Source of the DNA: CAMCXT01 sp040403315
GTDB taxonomy: Bacteria > Bacteroidota > Bacteroidia > M30B66
Assembly: GCA_040403315.1 (NCBI GenBank)
Contig: JBBAKX010000005.1
Location: forward strand, 124,001 to 188,000
DNA length: 64,000 nt
Direction of reading: 5' to 3'
Both the position numbers and the translations under genes were made by a program. Positions 10,638 to 18,799 of this stretch are shown one piece after another (within the stretch, counting starts at the first letter, position 1; every line of letters begins with the position of its first letter). The notes under the pieces were generated by a model. It saw only the letters and a list, made by a program, of their open reading frames with translations, did no database searches and had not been told where the DNA came from.

Positions 10638-12569
10638 TTAGTTGGCAACCACTACAGGGATGCTAATCGACTGGTTGTTGTATCGAAGTTGCACCCAATA
10701 TGTGCCAGATGCTGTCGACTCAGCTAAACGTAACTTATAGATTCCTAGATATTTATCTATAGCTATTGAAAATTGCACTTCCTTTCCATCAGCCTGAAAC
10801 ATAGAAACACTTTCGGGCAACTGACCTTTAGGAAATTTTACATAAAAATCGGTTTCTGCAGGGTTTGGAAAGACTCCAATTTGATCTTTCTGCGGAGCTT
10901 CGCTTGCCAACTTTTTCAAATTATACTGGGCAAGCCAATTGGATTCAGGATCAACTTGAATTGCTTCTACAGAAAACCCAGGCTTGAGCAAAAAATGCGC
11001 TTCATTTTGCTCAAACGACAGTAAATACTCTGTACTGTCGGAGGCTCCATACAAACGCAGCGGCACTTGTGTAGAAAAGATAGTATTCCCAGTGCTCGGT
11101 GTTTGAGATAGTTGAACGTAAAGGCCTTCATCTGTGGGCATCCACTTCACATCAATATTTGGGTATCCTTCACCAAATATCCATTGGTTAAAAAATGTGT
11201 TCAGATTTTCACCCGAAGTGGTTTCGATCGAATGTTGAAAGTTAGAAGTTTCTACAAAGTCATATTGAAAATCGGCTTCGCTTAGGTAGTTCCTCAATCC
11301 TTCGAAAAACGCCTGATCGCCAAGTGTTTTTCGCAACATATGCAAGACAAATGCACCTTTTGCATAACTCAACCTTCCATCAAAAATTCGATTTACCGAT
11401 GTGGTATCGTCAACAATAACAGAACCGCCCGGCTGGGAAGTAATTTCATCGCGCACATTCTTCTTCCAATAGTAAAAAGCAGGAGGATTGAATCTTTCGA
11501 AAAAGAGCCCTGTTACATAGGTTGCAAAACCCTCATTAAGCCAAATGTCTTTCCATGAAGAACAAGTAACTGCGTCTCCAAACCATTGATGACCTAGCTC
11601 ATGAGAAGTTAACCAAGGACCAAGATCGGCCATGAAACTCATAGTTTGATGCTCCATACCGCCACCCCAGCCGAATTGCGCATGGCCATACTTTTCTAAC
11701 ATGAAAGGGTAGGGTGTGAATAAACTATCGAAATATTGTAGCATTGCGATGACTTCTGTTTGCTGCCAATCCCATTCACCAACTTGGGCTGGATAACAGT
11801 AATTGAGCAATTCAAGATTTCCATCGTGCAAGGGAACTTCACGGCGAATTTCGGCATAGTTTGTTACAGCTACAGCAATGAGGTAGGTTGCAATCGGGTA
11901 TCTGTGTTTCCAGTGATAAATATGCGCTACATTACTGCTGCTATCCACTTCAACCAACTTACCAATACCAGCAGCCTTATTCCCCGGAGGGATGGAGATA
12001 TAGTAATCAGAGGAGTCTATTTTATCCGCGAATGATTCCATGGCTGGCCACCAATCGCTTGCTCCAAAAGGCTGAGACAATGTCCACATCACGGGATCTC
12101 CAGCATTGGTATTACCTGTTACAAAAGAGCCAAAGCCAGAATTTGTAGGCACACCTTGGTAGATGATTTGAACTGTGGCTGTGTCGCCGGTTGTCATCCC
12201 CGGCAGGGAAATGGTTAATTGATCCAAATGATGAATGAATTCGACGCTCTCTCCTTGTCGAAAAACGTTCACAACTTCTAAACTGTCGCTTAGATCTAAT
12301 CTAAATGAGTCGTAATTCGCTGAAGAAACAGTGATAGAATATTGAACAGAACCAGAAATTTGACGGATAGCTGGGTCGATATTCCAATAAGCCGACAAAT
12401 ATGTAACGTCTTCATTATCGGCACTGTTACTCGCTGATTTTATTTGAAGCAATTCACTGAAACTTGATTTTACTTGCTGACAAGTATGCTGGGCATCGGC
12501 AGTTAGTGTTAAAAACACAAACGCCACCAACAAGGCAACAATAGTCAAAGAATACCTTGAATAAAACAT
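10638..12569 (-). CDS. Secreted M1 family zinc aminopeptidase with T9SS sorting domain
   Basis: A 643-residue gluzincin-type metallopeptidase. The HELGH zinc motif lies near residue 322 with the third ligand in WLNEGFATY about 20 residues later, the M1 layout (HExxH-18-E). The N-terminal 26 residues are a signal peptide ending in ADAQ. The N-terminal half is the M1 beta-saddle domain. The last 75 or so residues, starting at VFPNPAETDFYVKF and ending ISIPVVVAN, are a T9SS type A sorting domain, so the enzyme should act at the cell surface or outside the cell. I chose ATG 12569 over an in-frame TTG at 12584 because the signal peptide then starts normally. It is divergent from phhB. Family is clear; substrate is unknown. 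Confidence 0.92.
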   Translation of the reverse strand: MFYSRYSLTIVALLVAFVFLTLTADAQHTCQQVKSSFSELLQIKSASNSADNEDVTYLSAYWNIDPAIRQISGSVQYSITVSSANYDSFRLDLSDSLEVVNVFRQGESVEFIHHLDQLTISLPGMTTGDTATVQIIYQGVPTNSGFGSFVTGNTNAGDPVMWTLSQPFGASDWWPAMESFADKIDSSDYYISIPPGNKAAGIGKLVEVDSSSNVAHIYHWKHRYPIATYLIAVAVTNYAEIRREVPLHDGNLELLNYCYPAQVGEWDWQQTEVIAMLQYFDSLFTPYPFMLEKYGHAQFGWGGGMEHQTMSFMADLGPWLTSHELGHQWFGDAVTCSSWKDIWLNEGFATYVTGLFFERFNPPAFYYWKKNVRDEITSQPGGSVIVDDTTSVNRIFDGRLSYAKGAFVLHMLRKTLGDQAFFEGLRNYLSEADFQYDFVETSNFQHSIETTSGENLNTFFNQWIFGEGYPNIDVKWMPTDEGLYVQLSQTPSTGNTIFSTQVPLRLYGASDSTEYLLSFEQNEAHFLLKPGFSVEAIQVDPESNWLAQYNLKKLASEAPQKDQIGVFPNPAETDFYVKFPKGQLPESVSMFQADGKEVQFSIAIDKYLGIYKLRLAESTASGTYWVQLRYNNQSISIPVVVAN

Positions 12570-12614
12570 GAATAAAATTAGCAATTTTTAACATGCACGG
12601 TATTCAGGAAGGGC

Positions 12615-12622
12615 TAAATTTG
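12615..12622 (+). promoter_or_regulatory. -7 promoter element of phhB
   Basis: TAAATTTG matches the Bacteroidota TAnnTTTG consensus. It ends 24 nt before the ATG at 12647 and would place the transcript start inside the longer reading frame that begins at 12593, which argues against that upstream start. Confidence 0.55.
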
Positions 12623-12646
12623 CCTTTTTCCTTAAATTATCCAATT

Positions 12647-12895
12647 ATGTGGAATACTACAGACGGGAAACTTCACAAAGAATTTCTTTTCAAGAACTTT
12701 GTAGAAGCATTTGCCTTCATCACTAAGGTAGCTTTGATTGCAGAGCGAGTGAATCATCATCCTGAAATCAGAAATGTGTACAATAAGGTAGAGATTTTTC
12801 TATTTACACATGATGAAGAAAACACGATCACCGAAAAAGACAAACACTTGGCAGAGAAAATCGATCAAGTCTTTAAATCGACAGTTAACGCTTAA
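12647..12895 (+). CDS. phhB: Pterin-4a-carbinolamine dehydratase
   Basis: An 82-residue protein of the 4a-hydroxytetrahydrobiopterin dehydratase family (PCD/DCoH), which dehydrates 4a-hydroxy-tetrahydropterin during pterin cofactor recycling. The active-site HHPE motif is at residues 37-40, followed by NVYNKVEI and the THD segment. The family usually has W after HHPE; here it is I. I start at ATG 12647 (MWNTTDGKL), where family members normally begin and where a promoter element sits just upstream. No phenylalanine hydroxylase is in the window, so the pterin-dependent partner is not visible. A strong terminator follows. Confidence 0.88.
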   Translation: MWNTTDGKLHKEFLFKNFVEAFAFITKVALIAERVNHHPEIRNVYNKVEIFLFTHDEENTITEKDKHLAEKIDQVFKSTVNA

Positions 12896-12899
12896 AAGA

Positions 12900-12931
12900 A
12901 AAAGCCCCCTTCAAAATTGCAGGGGGCTTTT
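12900..12931. terminator. Bidirectional terminator between phhB and tonB-like gene
   Basis: AAAAGCCCCC pairs perfectly with GGGGGCTTTT around a 12-nt loop. The A and T runs let it work for both convergent genes. Confidence 0.85.
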
Positions 12932-12965
12932 CATTTCACACAAGTTGAGCACAATATTGAACTTA

Positions 12966-13793
12966 TTATCTTGAAAGGGTAAACCGAACTGGCATTTTAA
13001 ATCGAACAGCTACAGGTTGTCCATCAACTGTTCCGGGTTCCCAAGTAGGCATTTTGCTCACAACGCGCTCAACTTCTTCTTCAAACCCAAAACCGTTTTT
13101 ATTTAACATTGAAATCTCGCCAATTTCACCGCTTGGCATTATTACAAAAGCAACGTAAACAACTGCTTCACGGCCTTCATTGAGTGGTAATTTAGGGTAC
13201 CGTAAACTTCGTTTGAGGTATTTAAATAGTTCGGTTTCTCCACCTGGAAAAGTGGGCATTATTTCAGGAATATCGAAAACTTCATGGTCGTTTCCAGTTC
13301 CACCACCGTCTCCCCCACTTCCATCTCCCGGTTTACCAGGACCATCGGGACCTTTACCAGGTCCTGGAGAACCCGGAGTGCTTGAACCTACGGTATCTTC
13401 TATGATATCAGGCCCTATATCGATCGAATCTGTTGCTGCAATTAGAAACGATTCGCTCTTGATGGGCTTTTCGTTATTTATTAGCGATGCTTCAGACTTT
13501 TCCCTTTTATTGGCTGATTTGGGCGTTTCAATTTCAAAAATCACTTCTTGAATTACCCGCGGATCTGAGTGAACATTTGTGTTGATTATTTCTAAACTGC
13601 TTAGTCCTAGCCATCCTTTGATTGTACTTGCTCCAGTAATTAAAATTAGTAATCCTGCAGCAAACACAAAACCTGTGATGGCTCTTTTGTCGTAGTCGCG
13701 TCGAAGGGTGTATGCACCATAATTTTTGTTTCGACCGTCGAAAATAATATCGTTCCAGCCTGGTGTTCCCGGTTTAAATTTTTGCGTTTCCAT
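12966..13793 (-). CDS. Energy transducer TonB family protein
   Basis: A 275-residue inner-membrane protein with a TonB C-terminal domain. The N-terminus has the Bacteroidota motif W-N-D-I-x-F-x-x-R-N-K-x-Y-G-A-Y-x-L-R, then one transmembrane helix near residues 40-60. A Gly/Pro-rich stretch near residues 133-170 (PGPGKGPDGPGKPGDG...) replaces the usual EP/KP repeats. The C-terminal 95 residues carry the domain signature (FPGGETELFKYL, YP, MPTWEPG-x-x-x-GQPV, MPVRFTLS). Such proteins pass proton-motive force to outer-membrane receptors; no ExbB/ExbD or receptor gene is nearby. I start at ATG 13793 because the extra 13 residues upstream are not family-like. Confidence 0.85.
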   Translation of the reverse strand: METQKFKPGTPGWNDIIFDGRNKNYGAYTLRRDYDKRAITGFVFAAGLLILITGASTIKGWLGLSSLEIINTNVHSDPRVIQEVIFEIETPKSANKREKSEASLINNEKPIKSESFLIAATDSIDIGPDIIEDTVGSSTPGSPGPGKGPDGPGKPGDGSGGDGGGTGNDHEVFDIPEIMPTFPGGETELFKYLKRSLRYPKLPLNEGREAVVYVAFVIMPSGEIGEISMLNKNGFGFEEEVERVVSKMPTWEPGTVDGQPVAVRFKMPVRFTLSR

Positions 13794-13884
13794 GATCGTT
13801 GATTTTGGATCGGTTATGAAATTGAAACGCATAGGTTCAAAAGAAGTATATATTACTTTGAGAACATTTTGAAGCCTTTATCGG

Positions 13885-14784
13885 CTAAGATCGGGGATGG
13901 AAATCTCGAATTACTTGGCGCAAATAATCTCGGTCTAAATGGGTGTAAATTTCGGTGGTTGTAATACTTTCATGACCGAGCATTTCTTGTACTGCACGCA
14001 AGTCGGCTCCACCTTCAACGAGAGAAGTAGCAAATGAATGTCGAAATGTGTGAGGCGATATTTTCTTACGAATACCTGATTTGATGGCGAGGTTTTTCAC
14101 CACAATAAAAACCATCACACGCGTAAGTCGGCGTCCGTTTCGGTTGAGAAACACTATATCTTCTTCGCCATTTTTAAGCGGACCTTGACTCCTTACCAAT
14201 CGAATATATTGCTCGATCATTCTGCTTAAACTTCCCGGCAGTGGCACCAATCGTTCTTTGTTGCCTTTTCCAGTTACCTTGAGGATGCCTGACTGAGGAT
14301 GTAAATCAGAAATTTTCAATCCAACGAGTTCTGAAACACGCAATCCACAGCTAAATAAAGTTTCGATAATCACTTTATTGCGCTCTCCTTCGGGCTTGCT
14401 CAAATCGATAGCTGCTATCATTTTATCGATTTCTTCCACATCGAGTGTTACAGGGAGTTTTCGACCTAATCTTGGTGTATCTAAATTTTCTGCAGGATCA
14501 TCTTGGATAAGATTTTCCAATAAAAGATACCTAAAAAACGCTCTTAAACCAGAAATCAAACGGGCTTGTGATCTTGCTTGCATGCCCAATTTAGCACACC
14601 ATTGAAGCATTGAGCGTAAATGCCCAGTTTTTACTTGTAATGGAGAAATTTCAATTTGGTGTACTTCGAGAAATGACCGCAATTTTGCCACATCGTTTTC
14701 ATAAGCCTCAATAGAATTGGGCGAAAGCGACCTTTCCAATTTTAAATATGTTCGGAATCCTCTTCCGGCGGTTTTCCAGTCCAT
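13885..14784 (-). CDS. xerD: Site-specific tyrosine recombinase XerD
   Basis: A 299-residue tyrosine recombinase of XerC/XerD length that resolves chromosome dimers at dif. The SAM-like core-binding domain covers about residues 1-90. The catalytic set is complete: R149 (CGLRVSEL), K173 (TGKGNKER), H245-x-x-R248 (HTFRHS), H271 (LGHESITT) and Y280 (IYTHLD). It is divergent from aroQ with 23 nt between the starts, and nothing nearby suggests an integrative element, so I treat it as the housekeeping recombinase. XerD is preferred over XerC on general resemblance only. Confidence 0.9.
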   Translation of the reverse strand: MDWKTAGRGFRTYLKLERSLSPNSIEAYENDVAKLRSFLEVHQIEISPLQVKTGHLRSMLQWCAKLGMQARSQARLISGLRAFFRYLLLENLIQDDPAENLDTPRLGRKLPVTLDVEEIDKMIAAIDLSKPEGERNKVIIETLFSCGLRVSELVGLKISDLHPQSGILKVTGKGNKERLVPLPGSLSRMIEQYIRLVRSQGPLKNGEEDIVFLNRNGRRLTRVMVFIVVKNLAIKSGIRKKISPHTFRHSFATSLVEGGADLRAVQEMLGHESITTTEIYTHLDRDYLRQVIRDFHPRS

Positions 14785-14807
14785 TTCTGTTGTATTTTCA
14801 CGGCCTG

Positions 14808-15227
14808 ATGCGTAAACACCTGCACATAATCAACGGTCCAAATTTAAATCTTCTCGGCACGCGGGAAACGGAGATTTACGGATCTGTTCCATTTGATGAA
14901 TATTTGGAGCAGCTTCGCATGCAATTCCCGAAATTGAACATTACATTTTTCCAAAGCAACGTTGAAGGAGAGATCATCAACAATTTGCACGAAATGGGAT
15001 TCAAGGCCACTGGAATCCTTATGAATGCTGGTGGTTTCACTCATACATCAATCGCTATTGGCGATGCAGTTGCGGCCATTCAAACACCAGTTGTTGAAAT
15101 TCACATCAGCAACATTTTTGCCCGGGAAGAATTTCGACATAAGAGTTTCATTGCGCCAAATGCGATGGGGATCATCTCTGGGTTTGGACTAGAAAGTTAC
15201 CGACTGGGAATTCTGTATTTCATTTAA
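14808..15227 (+). CDS. aroQ: Type II 3-dehydroquinate dehydratase
   Basis: A 139-residue enzyme of the shikimate pathway that converts 3-dehydroquinate to 3-dehydroshikimate; type II enzymes are about 140-150 residues and form dodecamers. Visible family motifs are INGPNLNLLGTRE (residues 8-20), the catalytic Tyr in EIYGS (Y24), FQSNVEGE, the substrate-binding NAGGFTHTS (N73, H79) and VEIHISN followed by the arginine segment REEFRHKS. I start at ATG 14808; an in-frame upstream ATG at 14748 would overlap the divergent xerD start. bioD follows after 7 nt, so aroQ-bioD-bioA probably form one transcript. Confidence 0.95.
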   Translation: MRKHLHIINGPNLNLLGTRETEIYGSVPFDEYLEQLRMQFPKLNITFFQSNVEGEIINNLHEMGFKATGILMNAGGFTHTSIAIGDAVAAIQTPVVEIHISNIFAREEFRHKSFIAPNAMGIISGFGLESYRLGILYFI

Positions 15228-15234
15228 TTAAAAA

Positions 15235-15852
15235 ATGTCTTCAACGCGATATTTCATCACTGGAATTGGCACAGACGTAGGGAAAACGGTTGTTTCTGCA
15301 ATTCTAGTTAAAGCTTTAAAGGCCAATTATTGGAAACCAATTCAAGCGGGCGATTTAGAGAATACAGACCGAATGAAAGTACAAGCATTCACTGGGATGA
15401 GTGCAGATTATTTTCATCCCGAAAGCTACCTTCTGCCCTATCCTATGTCGCCACATGCTTCAGCAGAAAGAGCAGGAATTGAAATCGAAATAGATAAATT
15501 AATTGTACCTCAACACATCAATAAACTAATTATTGAAGGCGCAGGTGGCTTGATGGTTCCAATAAACAGGAAAAATTTGATTATTGATTTAATTCCACAA
15601 TTTAATGCAGAAGTCATACTTGTGAGTCGACATTATCTTGGAAGTATTAATCATACTTTATTGAGCCTTGAAGCACTAGAAAGGCGTGGAGTTAAGTTAA
15701 AGGGAATTATTTTTAATGGCGATGAAAATCAAGATACAGAATCGATCATTCTTGAAAGAAGTGGAGCCCGATTTCTTGGTCGTATTTCAGAAACCAACGA
15801 ATTGAATCGTGATTTTATTGAAAAAGAATCTCTTAAATTTTCAGACATTTGA
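15235..15852 (+). CDS. bioD: Dethiobiotin synthetase
   Basis: A 205-residue ATP-dependent carboxylase that closes the ureido ring of dethiobiotin from 7,8-diaminopelargonate, the penultimate step of biotin synthesis. The P-loop GIGTDVGKT is at residues 10-18 and the second conserved block IIEGAGGLMVPI sits mid-protein. Its stop codon overlaps the bioA start codon (TTG inside TTGA), so the two are likely translationally coupled. bioB and bioF are not in the window. Confidence 0.95.
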   Translation: MSSTRYFITGIGTDVGKTVVSAILVKALKANYWKPIQAGDLENTDRMKVQAFTGMSADYFHPESYLLPYPMSPHASAERAGIEIEIDKLIVPQHINKLIIEGAGGLMVPINRKNLIIDLIPQFNAEVILVSRHYLGSINHTLLSLEALERRGVKLKGIIFNGDENQDTESIILERSGARFLGRISETNELNRDFIEKESLKFSDI

Positions 15853-17123
15853 ACCTTCAAGACCGCGATAGCAGAGTAATTTGGCATCCATTTACTCAGA
15901 TTGCCACTGCAGAAAAAAACATCCCAATTGTTCGTGCTGAAGGTGTTTGGTTATTTGCAGAAAATGGACAGAAATATCTAGACGGAACAGCTTCATGGTG
16001 GGTTAATGCGCATGGTCACGCACATCCTGCAATTGCAGAAGCATTGGCAAAACAGGCTTCTACCCTTGAACATATCATTTTTGCAGGATTTACGCACGAA
16101 CCAGCAATTGAATTGGCTGAAAAATTAATTCATCTAATTGCTGGGAAACAAAGTAGAATTTTTTACTCCGACAATGGAAGTACGTCTGTTGAAGTGGCTC
16201 TGAAAATGGCATTGCAGTACTTTCAAAACCTTGGGAAATCAAGAAAGAAAATCATTGCATTTGAACATGCGTACCACGGTGATACATTTGGTGCCATGTC
16301 GGTTGGACATCGAAATGCATTTAGTGCTGCATTTGGTGAATTGCTTTTTGATGTTGAATTTGTTCCTGCTCCAGAAAAGAACAATTCGGCTGAGGCACTT
16401 GATTTATTTAGAAGAATCGTTCATCAAAATGATGTTGCAGCATTTATTTTCGAACCACTCGTACAAGGAGCCAATGGAATGAGAATGCATGAAGCAAGTG
16501 CATTATCTCAAATGATTCACTTGGCTAAATCAAATGGTACAATAACTATTGCAGATGAAGTTTTTACAGGATTTTATCGAACTGGAAAATCATTTGCAAC
16601 GAAATACCTTTCAGAACAACCAGATATTCTTTGCCTGAGCAAAACATTAACAGGAGGCACATTGCCATTGGGCGCCACTGCTGTTCCTGAATTTATTTAT
16701 GATGCATTTGTAAGTGAAAATCCGATGCATACATTTTTCCATGGACATTCATTTACTGCCAATCCGCTGAGTTGCAGCGCTGCCATAGCATCGATGAAAT
16801 TGTTGTTGGAAAACACCTGTCAAGAAAATATCATCAACATTTCGAATGCACATGCAGCATTTAAAAAAACAATTCAGGGAAATAAAAGCATTTTTGAAAT
16901 CCGTCATTTAGGAACAATCCTGGCCATCGAATTAAATACCGATGCAGAACGTGGATATTTGAATCCAATTTCCAAAGAAATAACGCAATTTTTCTTGGAT
17001 AGAAATATTTATTTAAGACCGCTCGGCAATGTAATTTATATTACTCCTCCTTATGTAATTTCGGAAGATGAACTAAATTTAATTTACCAAGCTATTTTAG
17101 AGTTTTTAGAGACGATTCAATAA
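15849..17123 (+). CDS. bioA: Adenosylmethionine-8-amino-7-oxononanoate aminotransferase
   Basis: A 424-residue class III PLP aminotransferase that makes 7,8-diaminopelargonate from KAPA using S-adenosylmethionine as amino donor. Family motifs: WHPFTQ near the N-terminus, DGTASWWVNAHGH, YSDNGSTSVEVALKMA, HAYHGDTFGAMSVG, IADEVFTGFYRTG, and the PLP lysine in CLSKTLTGG near residue 264. It starts at TTG 15849, which overlaps the bioD stop; no ATG nearby preserves WHPFTQ. It ends 5 nt from the convergent Smr gene with no terminator visible. Confidence 0.95.
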   Translation: MNLQDRDSRVIWHPFTQIATAEKNIPIVRAEGVWLFAENGQKYLDGTASWWVNAHGHAHPAIAEALAKQASTLEHIIFAGFTHEPAIELAEKLIHLIAGKQSRIFYSDNGSTSVEVALKMALQYFQNLGKSRKKIIAFEHAYHGDTFGAMSVGHRNAFSAAFGELLFDVEFVPAPEKNNSAEALDLFRRIVHQNDVAAFIFEPLVQGANGMRMHEASALSQMIHLAKSNGTITIADEVFTGFYRTGKSFATKYLSEQPDILCLSKTLTGGTLPLGATAVPEFIYDAFVSENPMHTFFHGHSFTANPLSCSAAIASMKLLLENTCQENIINISNAHAAFKKTIQGNKSIFEIRHLGTILAIELNTDAERGYLNPISKEITQFFLDRNIYLRPLGNVIYITPPYVISEDELNLIYQAILEFLETIQ

Positions 17124-17128
17124 TCGTT

Positions 17129-18094
17129 TTACCGCATCAATACTTCTGTTGCGCCATATCCGTAACGTTGATAAGATGCATCTTGAAATTTTAAACCTTC
17201 TTGTTTAATTAATTGTCGGATTTCATTTCTCAAGACACCTTTTCCAACACCGTGGATGGCTATAAATTTCCAAAGTTTTCGATTTCGGGCTTCATCCAAA
17301 CATTTAATAAAATACTTGAGCTGAAATTGGATCATAGAAGCATTGTCCATTCCTGCAGCATCATCGATAAGTTCTTCAATATGTAGATCAACTTCAAAAT
17401 GGCCTTCTCGGTCGATGAGTAACCAATCTTTTGGTGTTTTCTGGAGAATGGTTTCGGTGTGCTCTTTGGGTGTTACTTTGAAAGTATCTGGCTTGGTGTC
17501 TGGAAAAATTCTGATCATCAGGGCACGCATCGAAAGACTGCTTTGTTGCGGCAAGGTGGCAGGATCGATAAGTGCGGGAACTTGGTGTTTAATATAGCCC
17601 GACCATCCACCTGGAATGGTAGTAGTTTCACGTAAGACAGGATTAACTTGTACATAAAAACGATCGCGCTCAAGAAACCATGAAAGTTGACCTCCAGCGA
17701 GTCGCTTCACACTGCCTGCGGGCAAAATGGCTGAAGCTTCATGGAAAAACTGTTTCCCTTTTTGGTGATATACAATCACAACCAATTCTGCATCCCACTG
17801 GTTAACGAGTGAAAGTCCGATTTTCGCTTGGTCTTTTTCCATTCCTTCGAAGGAAAATGCGAAAAATAGCCCTGGTTGTTGCAATTCGGCCGACGAGGTA
17901 ACGGATTGAACAGGTTGTTCACCTGGCGCCATTTCCGCGGAGCGAATAACCACCAACTGATTAGCAGGAAAAGGAATTTCGAAACCATCGTGCATGGTAA
18001 CGAGCACCATACCGTCCTTACGAAAAGCACTCACAACCCCTTCGCCTGTTTCGTTAAGTGGTCGAACAAGAGAACCAATACTGAGTGCTGCCAT
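17129..18094 (-). CDS. DUF2027 domain protein with C-terminal Smr domain
   Basis: A 321-residue protein of a family found in Bacteroidota. The N-terminus (about residues 1-55) is a small beta-rich segment of SLVRPLNETGEGVVSAF type, the middle is DUF2027, and the C-terminal 90 residues form a Smr (small MutS-related) domain with VDLHIEEL and the IHGVGKGVLRNEI loop. Smr domains act as endonucleases or nucleic-acid binders in other proteins; the function of this architecture is not established. It lies 5 nt downstream of the membrane-protein gene and shares its transcript. Confidence 0.85.
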   Translation of the reverse strand: MAALSIGSLVRPLNETGEGVVSAFRKDGMVLVTMHDGFEIPFPANQLVVIRSAEMAPGEQPVQSVTSSAELQQPGLFFAFSFEGMEKDQAKIGLSLVNQWDAELVVIVYHQKGKQFFHEASAILPAGSVKRLAGGQLSWFLERDRFYVQVNPVLRETTTIPGGWSGYIKHQVPALIDPATLPQQSSLSMRALMIRIFPDTKPDTFKVTPKEHTETILQKTPKDWLLIDREGHFEVDLHIEELIDDAAGMDNASMIQFQLKYFIKCLDEARNRKLWKFIAIHGVGKGVLRNEIRQLIKQEGLKFQDASYQRYGYGATEVLMR

Positions 18095-18099
18095 AGGTT

Positions 18100-18645
18100 T
18101 TAGAGTATTCTTTTTTGGATAAGCGAAATCAATTTATCGGCATCTCCTGTGCTTATTTGGCGACCGAAAGTGTGCAATTTTCCTTTGTGATAAAATCCAA
18201 CGGTTTCGCCACCAACAACCCAGTAGGAGCTAAAAAAACTCTTCACGAACTTACTTTTGTCGTTTTCGAGATTCTTAAAATTTCGAATTTCTCCGGTTTT
18301 GAAGGTATTGGCTCTACCGCCGTAAGAAACTTCAAACCTGAGTTGGGTTTCTTCACCTTCGATGCGAAAAACTTCCTTACCGAATTTTCTCCAAAGCCAA
18401 GCAGTACCAATTCGGTATTCGAAATAGGCCCAAAAGCCCAGCCAAACCATCATATAAATAAGTTGATCCCCGGCAAATGAGAACGCTTGCGAGATTACGT
18501 AAAATCCGGCGATAGTCCACGCAATAAGCCAAGCTGTAAGCATTGTTAACTGACCACTAGGAATTTTACCAGAAATGGTAATTTCAAGAAGCTCTTTGGT
18601 TGAAGCTACTGAGATTCTGTCGCTTTCGAATTTTGCTTGTTGCAT
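18100..18645 (-). CDS. Hypothetical two-helix membrane protein
   Basis: A 181-residue protein I do not recognise. Two hydrophobic segments (around residues 36-56 and 62-80: LTAWLIAWTIAGFYVISQAF and YMMVWLGFWAYF) suggest a membrane hairpin, followed by a soluble C-terminal domain of mixed strands with EVSYGGRANTFKTGEI and KGKLHTFGRQIST. It is the first gene of the pair with the DUF2027-Smr gene. A perfect -7 element sits only 4 nt before the ATG, so the mRNA may be leaderless. Confidence 0.75.
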   Translation of the reverse strand: MQQAKFESDRISVASTKELLEITISGKIPSGQLTMLTAWLIAWTIAGFYVISQAFSFAGDQLIYMMVWLGFWAYFEYRIGTAWLWRKFGKEVFRIEGEETQLRFEVSYGGRANTFKTGEIRNFKNLENDKSKFVKSFFSSYWVVGGETVGFYHKGKLHTFGRQISTGDADKLISLIQKRIL

Positions 18646-18649
18646 GGCG

Positions 18650-18657
18650 CAAATATA
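18650..18657 (-). promoter_or_regulatory. -7 promoter element next to the ATG at 18645
   Basis: On the minus strand this reads TATATTTG, a perfect TAnnTTTG match. It ends 4 nt before the start codon, so transcription would begin at or near the ATG. Confidence 0.5.
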
Positions 18658-18773
18658 ATGTCTTGCATAGATAACCGGCTGCGAATAGATCTGTTTAAAT
18701 TCAAGAAAAGCACTTTGAAAACAAAAACTTCGTTAATGACCGTGCAATGAGACATGCTGATTGAACTAATTCT

Positions 18774-18781
18774 CATATTTG
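18774..18781 (+). promoter_or_regulatory. -7 promoter element of the M1 lipoprotein gene
   Basis: CATATTTG matches TAnnTTTG at seven of eight positions, 18 nt before the ATG at 18800. It overlaps an in-frame TTG at 18779, making that a poor start candidate. Confidence 0.4.
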
Positions 18782-18799
18782 CAGCTTCGAAACCAAAAG

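Noticed and set aside
12593..12646. Longer N-terminus for pterin dehydratase
   Set aside because: The promoter element lies inside it and family members begin at the later ATG.
13885..14784. Tyrosine recombinase as the integrase of a mobile element
   Set aside because: Its length and complete XerD-like sequence, the aroQ/bio neighbourhood and the absence of attachment repeats or cargo point to the housekeeping recombinase.
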